Below, one piece after another: positions 40,052 to 63,397 of a DNA stretch of 64,000 nt (position 1 is the stretch's first letter; every line of letters begins with the position of its first letter). The notes under the pieces were generated by a model. It was not told the DNA's origin and searched no databases. It worked only from the letters and a program-made list of their open reading frames with translations. This DNA is from Wuchereria bancrofti (lineage: Eukaryota > Nematoda > Chromadorea > Rhabditida > Onchocercidae), in the NCBI GenBank assembly GCA_005281725.1, contig SSBO01000004.1:744001-808000 (forward strand), in the 5' to 3' direction. The translations under genes and the position numbers were made by a program.

Positions 40052-40177
40052 AATTCATCTAAATTTGCATTTGTTTCTGCAACGCCGTCAATGAGGCGCT
40101 GTTGACATGTTTCACGTGAGTTTTGCAGCTACCGCCTGATGTTGTGCTTCCGCTACTAATGCTTGTTTTTTAAATTC
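40052..40177 (-). pseudogene. Decayed middle exon of a third SXP/RAL-2 gene
   Basis: On the minus strand, a TTTTTAG acceptor is followed by EFKKQALVAEAQHQAVAAKL, then a stop (TGA). After a frame change the remnant reads SASLTALQKQMQI and ends ATGAATT before GTAAGT, the same shape as the exon 2 end of copy 1 (ATGGATT before GTAAGC). It is 126 nt against 187 nt in the intact genes, so 61 nt, not a multiple of three, are missing from the middle. Flanking exons 1 and 3 were not found. The region is reported as seen; no repaired form is proposed. Confidence 0.6.
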
Positions 40178-43100
40178 CTAAAAAGATTCTTGTAAATTTG
40201 AACTTTTTCCAGGTTATTCAAATACCATTGATAAGTTTGTATAGTAAGCTTATAGCGATGCCAAAATTTTGCGACTTTGTCGAGCTAGTAATAATTCCAT
40301 TGCTTATGAAATTCATTGATATCATTGTTGTTGTTGCTTGGCGATAATGCATGAAATGAGTAAGCTAGCAATTACAAATGGTTTTATTCTTGTCGTAAAC
40401 TTTCTCACTTATAAGAAAATACGTAAAAGCACGTGATACAATACGTGTCAAAAATGCAAAAAACTGAGTGTTACTTGAATAAGCATGCAATGTAAACTGG
40501 AAAGGACATCGGAATGAAATTTTATTTGTGCTTGAAGTAAATGTATCATCAGCCTTAAAAGATAAATGATTTTGCTCAATTTAATCGATCATCTCCAAAG
40601 AGTGCCGAAAATTTCTGTTCGTTTTGCTCACATGATATATTTTTCAACTACTTGTGAACATATTTTTTTCGCCATGCAAGAAGTAAAAAAATCAAAATCG
40701 TGATTAATTGATCAAATGACCACAGAATTCAATCTTTCCATGCCTTTGAAATGTAGATTATTATTTATAACAATTTTACTTAGCAAAGATAATTTTCTTT
40801 AAATGTTCATTTCGTTTCACGTTAAAACAGGATTAATAAGATTTTAACAATGATCACTCCTTTCTGTTAACTTCTGTCATGAATTTCACTTCATATCCTT
40901 CCAGAAGTCTCTTTGCCATATTTAACAGAAAACAATTTGTGGGATGTCTGCCAAATTACTAAAAGAAAATGGTTGGTTGTTTAAGGCATACTTCGTCGGA
41001 TGACAGTGTCTTTTGCGCTGTTTGAAAGAATTTGTTGGCTTTTAAAACTGGTTGTATTTCTTGCAGTGTATTAAAGTTAATTAAATTAATCAGATAAAAA
41101 TATTGTTGCATATGCTGCAGTAAGTCATTGTAGATTTCCTTTTCTGTTATTTCGGTATGTAGTTTATACCGGTTCTTTGTGTAAAGTTTAGAAATATTTG
41201 TTGTTGATACTCTTTAGTATTAACAACAAATATCTCTAGCGGTCATTTCTGGTGACCATTGCTGTATCATGACTCTTCTGTTTTTAGCAATGGGTCACTT
41301 TATAAGGATACTGAACTAATGAAGAAGGACGGTCTGTTTTTGAAAGATTAGACTTTTCTGAATAGTTAAAGGTTGACTTCTAAAAAGTATTGAAATTAAG
41401 AAATGCACTGACAGATGGGCTGTGATTTACGGAAATTAAAAAATTAGAAATGACAATTCCAAAAGCAAAGCTGAAAACTAACATGAATAAAGAGAGTGAC
41501 AAGAATGACAATAGACTGTATCGATAACTGATAGGAAACTGGCCAAGTCTAAGTATTATTTTTTTATCGACAATATTTAATAGTAGCAGTTCAGTATCAA
41601 TTTTTTTCTTCTAAAGAATAAGTAATGCAACCATTTAGTTGAAAAAAGCTTTGACTGATTGAAAGCGCAGTAGTTGATACGTGGAATTTTAAAATCGATT
41701 CATACACGAAATATTGCGCTTAAAACCATTCTTCGTAAAATCAATTTTGTTAATAATTTTTGAATTGTCTATCTCAATTATCCAATAACAGCATTCCTCT
41801 GCATGAATTAAGTAATAAATGCACCATCAATTTTGTTTCATTTTTTCTACAATGCAGAACTTTATCGGTAGTACTCATTCAAGAACTATATTTCAGGAAA
41901 AGTTACTAATAAAGGCAGAAGAAAAATTGTAATTATCTTGATTAGCTGGATAAACCATCAAAATAGTCAATCTTGAATTAATTTTTATAATGCTTGATAA
42001 TCGAAAAATGGATTTTGTAAAATATAGTTTTGTTTCTATTTCCTCTGTTTCTTTAGATTACGAGTTACATAGAAATATTTAAATTATTGTGAAAATTCAT
42101 GGGATGAAAAGGCAACTTTTATTTCAGAAGAAAAGTTTTTCAAGGATGAAATTCTGAGGATATCACAGCGAAAGTATTCACATTTATGAGCGTTCATAAT
42201 CACTCAAAAATCAAGGTATCAAAAATATACCTGAATAGCATTAAATTTAAATTTTATGTAAGTGTCGAGAATTTCCGCCTTAAAGCCATTTTAACTTGAA
42301 AAATAATCAAAAATAATTTTGTCAGTGTGATGAAATAGAACAAGCCAAATTCGGAGTTTCGAAGTTAGCAGAACTTTCGGGACAATTGGGATCAGCTCTG
42401 AAAGTTTATCCTATTTTAACTTAAACCTGATTGGAAGTATAAGCGGTTGACTGTAAAACAGATGATAAATATTTCATGCCGCATATTTTCAGAATGATGT
42501 TGAATATCGGTCGGTTTATTTATCAGTATAGTTATCAGATGCAGAAAATGCAGTAGAAAGAATTTTGTGAAAGACTGCAAAATTGAATAATTTGGAAAAT
42601 ATAATAAATATGATAAGAATTTCTATATCAGTACTAAATAACATAAGCACTGAAAGTGACATCTTTTTTTCACAGTTATTTCCAATATTATAGTTCACAT
42701 CTGCAGAAGCATGCATTATATCACATTGTTGACATGCTTGAAAAGTCAAAATCAAAAAAAAGATAGGAAAATAAATTAAATTTGTGTTTTATTGACACTA
42801 TTTGAGAAAATGAAGAATTGAAATTCATAATTTTTCCTCTAATTTAACTGCATAATCTGTGTGGAAATTTACATAATAAAAATTTACTACTCAAGACTGT
42901 GAGATATTGACTTGAAGTGTAAAAGTAGCAAATAATAATAAAAATTTGCACGTAGAAATGACTTGAAATTAAGCGTAATTTTTGTAATTTTTATACAGAA
43001 AGTAATTTCTATAGAAAATTATTCAGATAAATGATGTCAAAATGCCTTTAAATTTTACTTTCTTCATTTCATAAGTTTTTATGACAAGAAATTCCGAAAA

Positions 43101-45486
43101 GAGTAAATGTCTATACATTATAAAGAAGTCAAACAAATCAAAAGAAGTTTGCAAGACATTTTATAGGAATCTGTCAATCATTTGCAGAAGTTCAAATTGC
43201 ATTTTTTAGAAAAGTGGTCATTTCTGTTCTTTCTGTATAAGTGGATGACCAACTATCTTCCCCTAGCATCTAAATGATCTTGTACCTTTTCTAATGTATG
43301 TTTTGGATGTCAAAATTGACAACAACGCTTTAAGCAAGTTCCTTTAAGGACTGCTCTTTGGTCAAATTTATGTTTTTTTGTTCATCTATTGACGCATTTT
43401 CTCCAATTTGAGTTTAAGTTTCGACTAAAGTACACGAGGTGACTTTTTCTGGTTCATCCAGAGAAGATTCATTTTTCCTTCGGTTCATGGATTTACGAAA
43501 ATTATGGAGAAAACAAGAAATGGAATGTTGACAGATTCCAATAAAAGCGACGCATTGTGTATAAAAGGCAAAGCTGTCGATATGAAGTCGAAAACTCATG
43601 AAACAGTCGAGCGGCTCTTCCTATTTAAGACAATTTTTAATGGTTATTTTCTTTTATTATGGTGCATTTTTGATAGTGCGACGAAAGAACTTTATAAAAT
43701 AACATCGTTAGTGAATATATTTGAATGATTCTGAATGTCTCCTAACGACAGAAAAAAAATGCGATGTTTTGATTAAGTCGTGAAAAATATGGCCAATAAC
43801 AAGCAGAATTTAGCCTTAAATCATTTTTTATTTCACTTTGCCAACAGCGCGCTCTTTCAACAAGCTTTACATAAGCGCTCTGTTCAACGAACAAATGCAT
43901 TTTATAGCTCTGTCCCCATCTATAATTATCATTCTTATTTTTATATAAATTTATGCTAATTCTAGCTTCAAGTTTAAAAATACTTGGATATCAGCTAGAG
44001 CGAACATATGATGTCAACGATATGATTGGAATTTGTGAGGAAGTGAACTTGTTGATTCCAACATTAGTATCATAACCGCTCATGTGTATTTTGCTATCAA
44101 ATTTTTGAGTTAATGGGTCTAGACTAATTGACCTAAAATAAGAAATTAAACATAACTTATGGTTTTAATTCAAGTCTCTAGATTCTTTAAATGAAGTTTT
44201 AAACTTATTCGTAAAAAACTTTCACTTATTCCCAGTGTTTCGTGAATATTATTTTTAAAATTTTAAATGAATTAACGGAAATAACCGTAGATGTCCTAAA
44301 TGATATTATTCATAAGAATCATTCTTTTATGCAAAATATTCCATGCAGCATTTGATTATATTATTCATGTCTATCCTAAGAAGTACCGTAGCATATTTTT
44401 CTACGAAACGCTCATAAAATATTGCCAAAAGTTTTTAGAGTAGTAGAAGAGCAAAACAAATATATTAAATGTTTTTTTTTTTTTTAAATTCCGGTTAATC
44501 CGAACTGCTCACAGTCTGGAATACTTCATTTCTTCTCCTTTCCCCCTCATTTCTACGAAATCTTCATTTTTGAAAATCTATGTTGAGCGCTATTGTTCTG
44601 GTCCCACAAGATTAATGTGCTCATGATTTATCATCGCCCTTTTTTTGCACCCAAAATGGTATCGAAACAGCTTTTTATCATTAAAATACATAAAAGTAAA
44701 AAAGGGACTTATAAAAAAGGTTTATTGGGCCACTCTTTCTGCTTGTTTCCGAAGATATGCCTTCAAATTTAACTTCTGTTCACACTTTCCCATGCATAAA
44801 TTAAATCATCGACATCTTCCTCTTCTCTTCTTTTTTCTTTATTAATGTTTCCTCTCTTTTAATGTTGAAATTCCTTTTTCTGAAGACCGAATTTGAAAGC
44901 CTGATGAACTACGGTAATGAGGAAATTAGTTTATGGCACTTCGTGATTTCCAAAAGTACCTCATTAGTAAAAATGCAGCTCTTGCATTGGTTCATTATAT
45001 TTTCAGTCTGATTTTCAACAAACCTTTCAAGTTTCATTCAACAGCAGTTCTCAATAAATTACCACACAACTCTTATATATATATATGGCAGTAGCTATTC
45101 TGACTTAAATCTAAATTTTGCTCGCTAACTTCTTTTTTGTTAAATTTCAATCTTCAAAACTTGTTTTTCTTTTTTCACAAAAAATCCTTCCTCTTTCTTG
45201 ATCACCATCCTTCTAAAAGTTTTGCAATTCATTTTCAAAGATTTGCAAATTGAAAAAGTATTTCATTAGTAAGATGATTAATTCGACTAATAGATGGATG
45301 AATTAAACGAAGTGCTTAGCATCATGCTAATATCACATATATCTTATCATTCCATATCATTGATGCAGTAGAATAACGATAAGAATCCCTTTCCCTTTCC
45401 GTATTGGACATGGATGTATGAGTTGTGAACACTCTTCTTTTAATGCTAAAACATCAATAATATAATATGAGAAATGAAGTATCAAT
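40178..45486. other. Intergenic, no gene recognised
   Basis: AT-rich desert between the SXP cluster and the transporter. It contains a hairpin at 41194-41233, an (AT)n run near 45077 and an ORF at 43504-43728 that shows no family or splice continuation. Confidence 0.45.
41194..41233 (+). repeat. 18-bp foldback with 4-nt loop
   Basis: Arms 41194-41211 and 41216-41233 with loop CTTT. Seventeen Watson-Crick pairs and one G-U pair if transcribed from the + strand. It is isolated in intergenic DNA. Confidence 0.8.
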
Positions 45487-45503
45487 CCTGTTTTAGAAAC
45501 AGG
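45487..45503 (+). promoter_or_regulatory. Splice acceptor inside a small hairpin at the transporter start
   Basis: CCTGTTT TAG AAACAGG forms a perfect 7-bp stem whose loop holds the acceptor TAG; the ATG follows at 45504, 7 nt after the acceptor. An acceptor this close to the start fits spliced-leader addition in nematodes. Confidence 0.45.
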
Positions 45504-48500
45504 ATGACCTATGGCCGGATTGCATCCCTGAATCGCTATAAAACAGTAGGCAATGAATTTTTGGAGCATTCTGAATGGATCCGTAAGCTTCGAACACCAT
45601 CTTTGATCGGAATTGGTTAATGTTTTATTTTTTGAATTTAAAAACATTATTTCAAAAAAAAAAAGAGCATTTCCAAAACTATAATTTTGAATACTTTTGA
45701 ACGAAATAATAACAAGTCTGTTCACAAAATGTTTTTTCATAGAAATTTTGTTAAGTAATAAAATCTCTCAGTTAGATGTTTCTAACTTCTCATTTGAACG
45801 TTTTCTTCCATGAATTTTTTTCCACAGTGGTCTTTTTTCTCTGTGATTTTCCAATTTGAGTTCATAAATTCCAGCTACCGCTTCACTTTTACGTCACACG
45901 TTCCATCTCTTTCATTCTCTTACTATTTGAAGAAATTTATTCACAAGTGAAAGAATTATAAATTATATATAGTAAAAATTTTTCGATAAATTTAAATCCT
46001 TAATATTAACTTTATTTGCTTTACTTACCAAACATAACAAACATGAATGAAGAAATATGAGTTGCAGCTTCGGTACTAACGATACCTTTCGGCATATTCA
46101 TCATTACTCCATATGTGGTAATGAACATTTCTGGACCCTCAGCATTACTTTCATTGCTGATTGCTTTTATCATCATGTTCTTATCCGGTTATCTTTGCTT
46201 TTCTGAAATCTTAAAATTAGAAAGTGATATAAGTGAAATAAGCAAATGATTTAAAGGTAACTTTGGGTCAACAGATAGATTCGTGGATATTGACTACAAT
46301 TTCCTGTTTTATGATACTGTTATTGTACAAAAGGCAAAAGACATTGGATGTTAAATGCTATTATTTCCTTTCTGATACGGAATGTAACAGTAGTGGACAG
46401 ATATTAAATCCAATTTAATTCTATTCACAACAGTTAATACAACAAACTCTAATTTCTTTTCTAGTCTAATTTTCCGTATAATTTCTCTTCCAGCATATAT
46501 TTTTTTTTTTTTGGATGAATGCTTTTAGAATCTTAAAAGATAAGTAATACTATATCATTATTTGCTTCCTGATAGAAAAAATTTAATTTCGAAATATTTA
46601 GGGATGCATATGAATGAATTGATGTGTTCAATGCCAAAAAGTTGCTTATTGTATAATTTTACATATGTTAGTTTTGGGGAAATACCAGCTTTTCTTGTTG
46701 GTTGGATATCATTACTCGATTTTACTATTTGCATTGTTATTGTGGCTAAAAATTGGAGCAGTCATATGGTATTGTTTAAATTACTCAATTATTTTTTGAA
46801 TCTTGTTTGAAAAAATTTAGTTAGATAATGAAATATTGTGTAATAGAAAATACCAAAAGAAATTAACTGATTAGAATGAGATTTTCAATAATCATATGAT
46901 GATATGGTGCGCATGTAAACAATTAGATGCATTCTGTGCATTCACTTCAAACTTAAACTTGAATTTTAATTTTCAGAATTTGTTATTTCATGGATTATTC
47001 AATAAACATTTCACAGTGGAGATGCCTTATCATTTGGGTTCAATTTTTGCAACGAAAATAGATTTCTTTGCTGTATTAGCCATTTTTTGTTCATCAATTG
47101 TGTTATGCTGTAGCATTCGGGTAAGTACTTTATTTCTCTTTCAGTTCGTCTCATTTAAAACTGTTCTGTAAATGAAGAAAGTTATAATTTAAGACAGATG
47201 TACAAGTAGTACCGCTAAGCAATGTTATAAATGACAGGTTTTGGCTACTGTATCGATAATAATGGTAACCATATGCGCTTTGGCAACTAACAGTACCGCA
47301 TTTGTTGGCTTCTATTTTGCTGATCCAAATAATTGGTTGGCTGCTGGTTTTTTTAAAGATGGCCCTATCGGTGTATGTTACGAGTTCTGTTTACATAATA
47401 ATTCTCAAAAATAAATTTACAATTCTTATTCTAAAAAATAATTTTATAGAACACTAACCTATTATAGATCACTTAAAATTGAAACAATTTTGTAGTATCA
47501 TAGCGCGCAAATTTTACCGAAAAATCTTAATAAATTTATTAATTTTGCAAAATTTGTTGGTGATTGCATTATTTCTGCTACCGGAGAAACATACCAGACT
47601 TGTTATTCTTCTAGTACTATCACTAATGATCAAGATATGAAATTGTAGGTGATAAAAGGTGCATCGAATTATTTATGTGCCTACATTGGTATCGAAACAC
47701 TCAGCTTTCTTCTAGAAGAAACAAAAAATCCACGAAAACGACTTCCGTTTATTATGCCATTCATAATTACCGCCTTAACATTAGTTATGTTCTTAACAAC
47801 GATGGTTATCACATTAGCTACTGATATCTCAAAATATCCGGATGACATGCTTTTCCCAGATATTTTCGACAAACTTAAGATACCCTCCGCGAAGTACTGT
47901 TATCTTTACTTCCAAGAATGACTGAATGATCTATGACTGGTAGAACTGTTGTTTGCAATGATTGTTATGACTGTACCTTTTCTATGTTTCTTTAAAAGGT
48001 CTTCGACTAAATTTTTTTTTATTCCTGAAGTTTTTCAAACTTTTAAATTACCTAAAAAATGTATGAAATGCTTTTCATAAAATATTTTTGAAGACAAATA
48101 ATAGAATAATGAGTTCGACAAATAATCACAGATACCAAATACTGTTTGTAAATTTCAGTAAGTTTCATTATTGTGAAACTTTTTAAGATATGTGATGACA
48201 ATAGGTTCAGTATGTGGTCTATCTGGCACAATGCTTGCAGTATTTGTTCCGGCAACGAGGATTTTAACATCGCTTTGTGGAGACAGTTTGCTTCCTCTAA
48301 GTCTACTGGCTCACACCAGCAAGAAGAGAGGAGTGCCATATTATGCGGTGTTGCTATGTGCCCTACTCTCTTCCTCAATGCTTCTCCTCAATGTCTCCAA
48401 ACTATTCGGAATTATCGCTTTCAGTACTCCTCTAAGACTGATACTGCTTGTAAGGCCTTTGCTAATTTCATTTCCTTATAGGCATAATTGACTATCCACT

Positions 48501-51500
48501 TATTATACAGGGCTGTTTGATATACGATCAGCGCTACAATCCAAACGTGGTTGGACTATTTCGAGAGACAGTATTCTACCGCGGCATTCATTGCAAGCGG
48601 TATAATCGACACAAAACTCAATCATCGAATATTTTCACGGATGATGGAGATTCCTGTTCGGTTACTGTCTCCGGGTAATCATATTTGTTCATGCCAATAC
48701 AAGCATAATAAGCACTTTCAAGTTTTTAACACACTGATTTTGATTTTTCAAAGTATTCAATTACACAATTTCCTCACTTCCTTCCATCGCTTTATTTACC
48801 TTATCATAAAATTGTTTACTAATCCGATCAATTTCCAACGTTAGCAAAATCAAAATTTAATTCTGCATAAAAATTGAGTTTCTTTCTGTTTCTTCTATCG
48901 GAAAAATTTCTTTTTTAGCTACAGGTGGAGTACAGATGACGAAAATAGTGAAATGATGAATAGTTACGAAATCCTACGAAACATCATTGCTCAACAAGAA
49001 GTACAGTGTCAACAAGAAGTTCGTGAGAACCGGTTGGATAAAGTATATCAATTTCCTGAATATGTATATTTGCACAAATTCATTTAGTAGCAATAAAGTG
49101 ATAGTATCTATGAGAAATTTACTTTCTCGAACTGAAGTTTAAAAGAATCAGACAAAAAATCACAGCATTCATGCACTTTATAAGAAAAGATGGGTAGTTT
49201 GTTGTGCCTGTTATCTGATTGCTTATGAAATTCTGTCGTAAAATTAGCGAATCTCTTCTTTACTTCTTTTTACTCTTCCAGCTATCATCAATAAATGAAA
49301 ATTTGGGATTGTTGCTAAATGAGGAAGAAGAAAATGAAGTGGATCAAAAGCTAAATGAGAGAACTTTGATGAGAAATTCACTGACCGATTCGCGATACAG
49401 TACATTTAATAATGTGAGTATTTTGCCTTGGTAATTAAATTTAAGTTTCGCATATCTAAATTTATTAAGCATACTTGCCTTCTCAATAGTTACATTTCAT
49501 TTTTAAATAATATTTTTTCATTAATTCTAAATGACAGTTATTAATTGCCTTATGTTTTATCATAAATGAAGTAAGCCTGGACTCAGTTTTTAATGAGGAA
49601 TAAAAAGTAAGCAATAAGACGTAAAAGATTGCTTCAGTGACATTCTAACTGAATTCGAATTTCTTTTAGTCACTCCACTCATGATTATCATAATTTAGCT
49701 GGACTTTGATAAATTAAACTGTCGAAACAATTTGCTTTTCAAGTTTTTCCTAAAAATTTTAAATTGCGCTTTCACAGTCGCTAACAGAGAATCTAAAGGA
49801 AACGACAACAAAATTTCGTGATGACAGAAAACGACTGTCTCTGCCATCACATGACACTTATGACTTTGGCCACAACTGTATCAGATCTCCATGTTCTTCA
49901 TGCTTCAGTGAAAGTGGGCATAATTTTTATCAATTTACTTAAATTATGGTTAAATTTTCATTGTTCCTATCATAATCCCTAAGTCTTCAATATAGATTTT
50001 TCTTGGTAAGATTGCTCCTTGTTTAATTTCCAGTTGTTAACTTATTTTGCACAGTGTCATCTAACCTGAACAGTCACTTCAATTCCCTCACTCCACTTTT
50101 TACTCAGTAAGTATCAGTGCATGTGCACTACGGTCACCATTTTTAAGCTAATTGAATTAAGTAGTAGTGTTTTTTTCTTTTTTTTTCTGAAAGATTAATC
50201 AGAACGCTCCATTGATTTCAGTAAAAATTTGTTTGATGGCTAGTAAACAAATTTTTACTGAATTTGGTGCATCAAATTCGAATTTTAATTTGATATTTCA
50301 GAATTTCGGCAATAAATAATAACTGACTACAAACACCCAATGAGAACTTTGTCACTCTTTATTTTAAGTTGGACAGCTTTCCCTGTACCTTTGAATTCAT
50401 AACCTTTCATTTTCCGAGTTCCACTTCTTCAATTGAAAACAGAAATATTACCTTGTTCCAGCTGAAATCAAAAAGTATAAGTTTCACATTTTTGAACATG
50501 ATATTCCCGAGATGCCGTACTGGAACAAATACCCTGGATCAATGCCTGGTTCGCAAGATTTCGACATAACTGACCATAAACGCTCAATGAGAACTTTATC
50601 TCTGTTTATTTTAAGTTCTGTAATTATTGGACTTCTGATTCTCAAGACCGAGAGCAGCTTAACGAAGGTATCTATGAGATTTTGGTGGTTCTTTCAATAT
50701 ATAACTAATTAAAAAATTGTTAGAAGAGGGTTTCGTCCAATTATTTATTCGTTCTTTCATTTTGCAAAAAAATGAGGAAAGGTGATATAAAAATTAACTA
50801 ATATAGCTTTGATTTAAATCTCTCTAAATATTTCCATAAACTGAATTCAGCATAACTATACCCGAAAGAAACAGTTCAATTATCATGTCATGAACAATCA
50901 ATATCATGTCACAATTCTGAAACTTTCATTTAGATCACAAATTAAATTGATTTTCAATCCATCTTCCCAGTTCATACCAAACCTAAATTGGTTGCGAAGT
51001 ATCCGATCAATAATTTCAAATTCCTACCGCACTCATTGCACATTTGCATTACGACTGCAAATTCTTCAATATTATGGTGTGGAATTTTTAGGCAGAAACA
51101 GATGTTTTGCTAAAACCATTCACATACTAATATACTCAAATTTTTTAGAGTATATGAACTGATTTCGAAACTAATTTATAGCCATATTTAACTCTACCAG
51201 TGTTGTTGGCATGCATAACTTTGGTATATCTCATGATAAACACTGCCAGACAAATAGTTAATCCGGTAAACAATGAACGAAGCTGTAAAACACCTGCATT
51301 CCCACATCTCACACTTCTTGTAATCTTTCTGGCCATACTGGTGGCATGCACCACTGATTGCGCCGCGGTAGTGGGATTTATCGCTTGGACTATTACTGGT
51401 CAATAAGTTCACTTTTTTTCTTATCTTTAAAATTGATAAATTGGTGGAAATTAAGGAATCTATGCCTACTTGATTTAATTCATAAACTTTCTACGACTAA

Positions 51501-51742
51501 AAAAATCACAGAAATTTTTGACTACATATACCTCTTAAAGAAATTTGACATTTTCACGTTCATCATTCATCAGTCACATTTCAGGAATGATACTCTACGT
51601 ACTGTACGGATATAAATATAGCAAAGAAGGCCGTGTGCCATTTAATGGTTTGATCATTGGGAATAGCTTGATAAAGGACAACTCTTCAACTAGAATCATG
51701 AATAACACAAATAATCATCAATTTACTGGAATCATGCTATAA
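45504..51742 (+). CDS. CAT-type amino-acid transporter (SLC7 family, APC superfamily)
   Basis: Fourteen exons: 45504-45582, 46068-46187, 46602-46768, 46977-47120, 47238-47372, 47649-47893, 48188-48449, 48511-48674, 48919-49042, 49282-49413, 49778-49913, 50462-50667, 51182-51398 and 51585-51742. Every phase closes, giving 762 aa. Landmarks of the cationic amino-acid transporter family: ISGPSALLSLLIAFIIMFLSG (TM2 region), SMPKSCLLYNFTYVSFGEI, NYLCAYIGIETLSFLLEET with NPRKRLP (the conserved loop after TM6), and SAKYVMTIGSVCGLSGTML. A long hydrophilic, acidic insert (about residues 440-580) separates these from the last membrane segments (FPHLTLLVIFLAILVACT, GFIAWTITGMILYVLYG). Expected role: plasma-membrane or lysosomal uptake of basic amino acids. 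The N-terminus is short: the usual Gly-rich TM1 motif is not found, so an exon may have been missed between 45582 and 46068. AATAAA at 51835-51840. Confidence 0.88.
50055..50106 (+). other. Candidate 52-nt cassette (poison) exon of the transporter
   Basis: Acceptor TTTTGCACAG and strong donor GTAAGT frame a 52-nt stretch that is open in the phase left by exon 11 (SSNLNSHFNSLTPLFTQ). Because 52 is not a multiple of three, inclusion before the next exon gives CAC TGA at once. Skipping it keeps the frame. Use is unproven. Confidence 0.4.
50217..50262. repeat. Perfect 18-bp hairpin in a transporter intron
   Basis: Arms 50217-50234 and 50245-50262 are exact reverse complements (TTCAGTAAAAATTTGTTT) with a 10-nt loop. 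It lies between the cassette and the duplicated exon relic in the intron. Confidence 0.9.
50319..50370 (+). pseudogene. Relic copy of part of the next transporter exon
   Basis: 52 nt matching 50566-50617 at 45 of 52 positions. The same frame reads ITDYKHPMRTLSLFILS against ITDHKRSMRTLSLFILS in the real exon. A TAA two codons upstream and divergence after the match argue against use as an exon. This is a local partial exon duplication. Confidence 0.75.
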
Positions 51743-52870
51743 CAATAATGATATGGTACCAAATGGTCCGTAGTGTTTATCCCACGTAGAGATAATTATC
51801 TTCGAAATATGGTAATTAGGCAGATATGGATAAAAATAAATTTGACTGCACCTATTGGCAAGACGAGTACTTGATCATCATGTAAAGTGGAATACACTAT
51901 TGAGTAATCGTTTGCCTTCATTTGCTGTAAGCTTTTGTATCATGAAGAAAGTGCATCTAAGCAATAATGAAGTGATACTACTAAAAACAACAAAATAACA
52001 ATCTGAAGAATCTTATCAAACCTGTCACTGCTCACAACTTTAAAATCAAAAATAAGGTGGAAATGTCAATAGCATCAACAAATGTAATAATCATTTAACT
52101 TTTTCAAAAAATGAATGAATGCAATATGTGAGAGAAAGAACATATAGCACACTGTTTTGTAACCCTGTTTTATCTGATTGAAAAAAGAGATGGCATTCTG
52201 ATTATATAGAAGTATTCTACAAAAAAATATATATATATACATGATTAGGAAGTATTGTGAGACTGACGTAAAAATAACTTTAAAGTATAGAAAATACAGC
52301 ATTTAATAAGCTCGATGAGTTGAGAAAATTTTAAAGGAGCAGCAAAGTTTCCAGAAATCTCGAGTTCTGTTAGTAAAAAGTCAGTATTTTGTAAACAGCA
52401 GGAAAATAATTCTAACCGGACAGACATATTATTTTCAACTAGTTCCTGCATATTAGCAACAACATCTCTATTATTTCTCATATTTCCTTAATAACTTGGA
52501 TTGTAATAATGAGGTAGAATAAGATAGAAATCACATAATATGAATGCAGGCTTCATGGAAATAATTTTGAAAGCAGGGCAAATTTTCTTTCTGCTATTCA
52601 TTCATATTTTCACCTAAATTAAAATAACAGTGAAGAGAATAAATGTCCTAATCAGAGATGACGAATAAACAGTTATAATACAGCAAGAGTGGTCGAAGAA
52701 TCGTCCAGAAAACTGAGATCATTGAGAACAGAGGAATAAGTAATATCAACATAATAATCACTCTACACAAGCAACAGGAAACAACAATAACAATAGTAAC
52801 AATGCAGTTCACTGCATGAACTTTATGCGAATGGTGAATAAGAATATGCATTTAAAAAGAACAGATTCTT
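51743..52870. other. Convergent intergenic region
   Basis: 3' flanks of the transporter (+) and ROR (-) genes. It contains an (AT)n run near 52228. ORFs at 52075-52481 and 52648-52851 show nothing recognisable. Confidence 0.5.

Positions 52871-63397
<10,527 letters not shown>

Noticed and set aside
43504..43728. 74-codon ORF with a hydrophilic start and hydrophobic end
   Set aside because: No family recognised and no splice partner found; could be chance.
45357..45740. 127-codon minus-strand ORF
   Set aside because: Antisense shadow over the first transporter exon.
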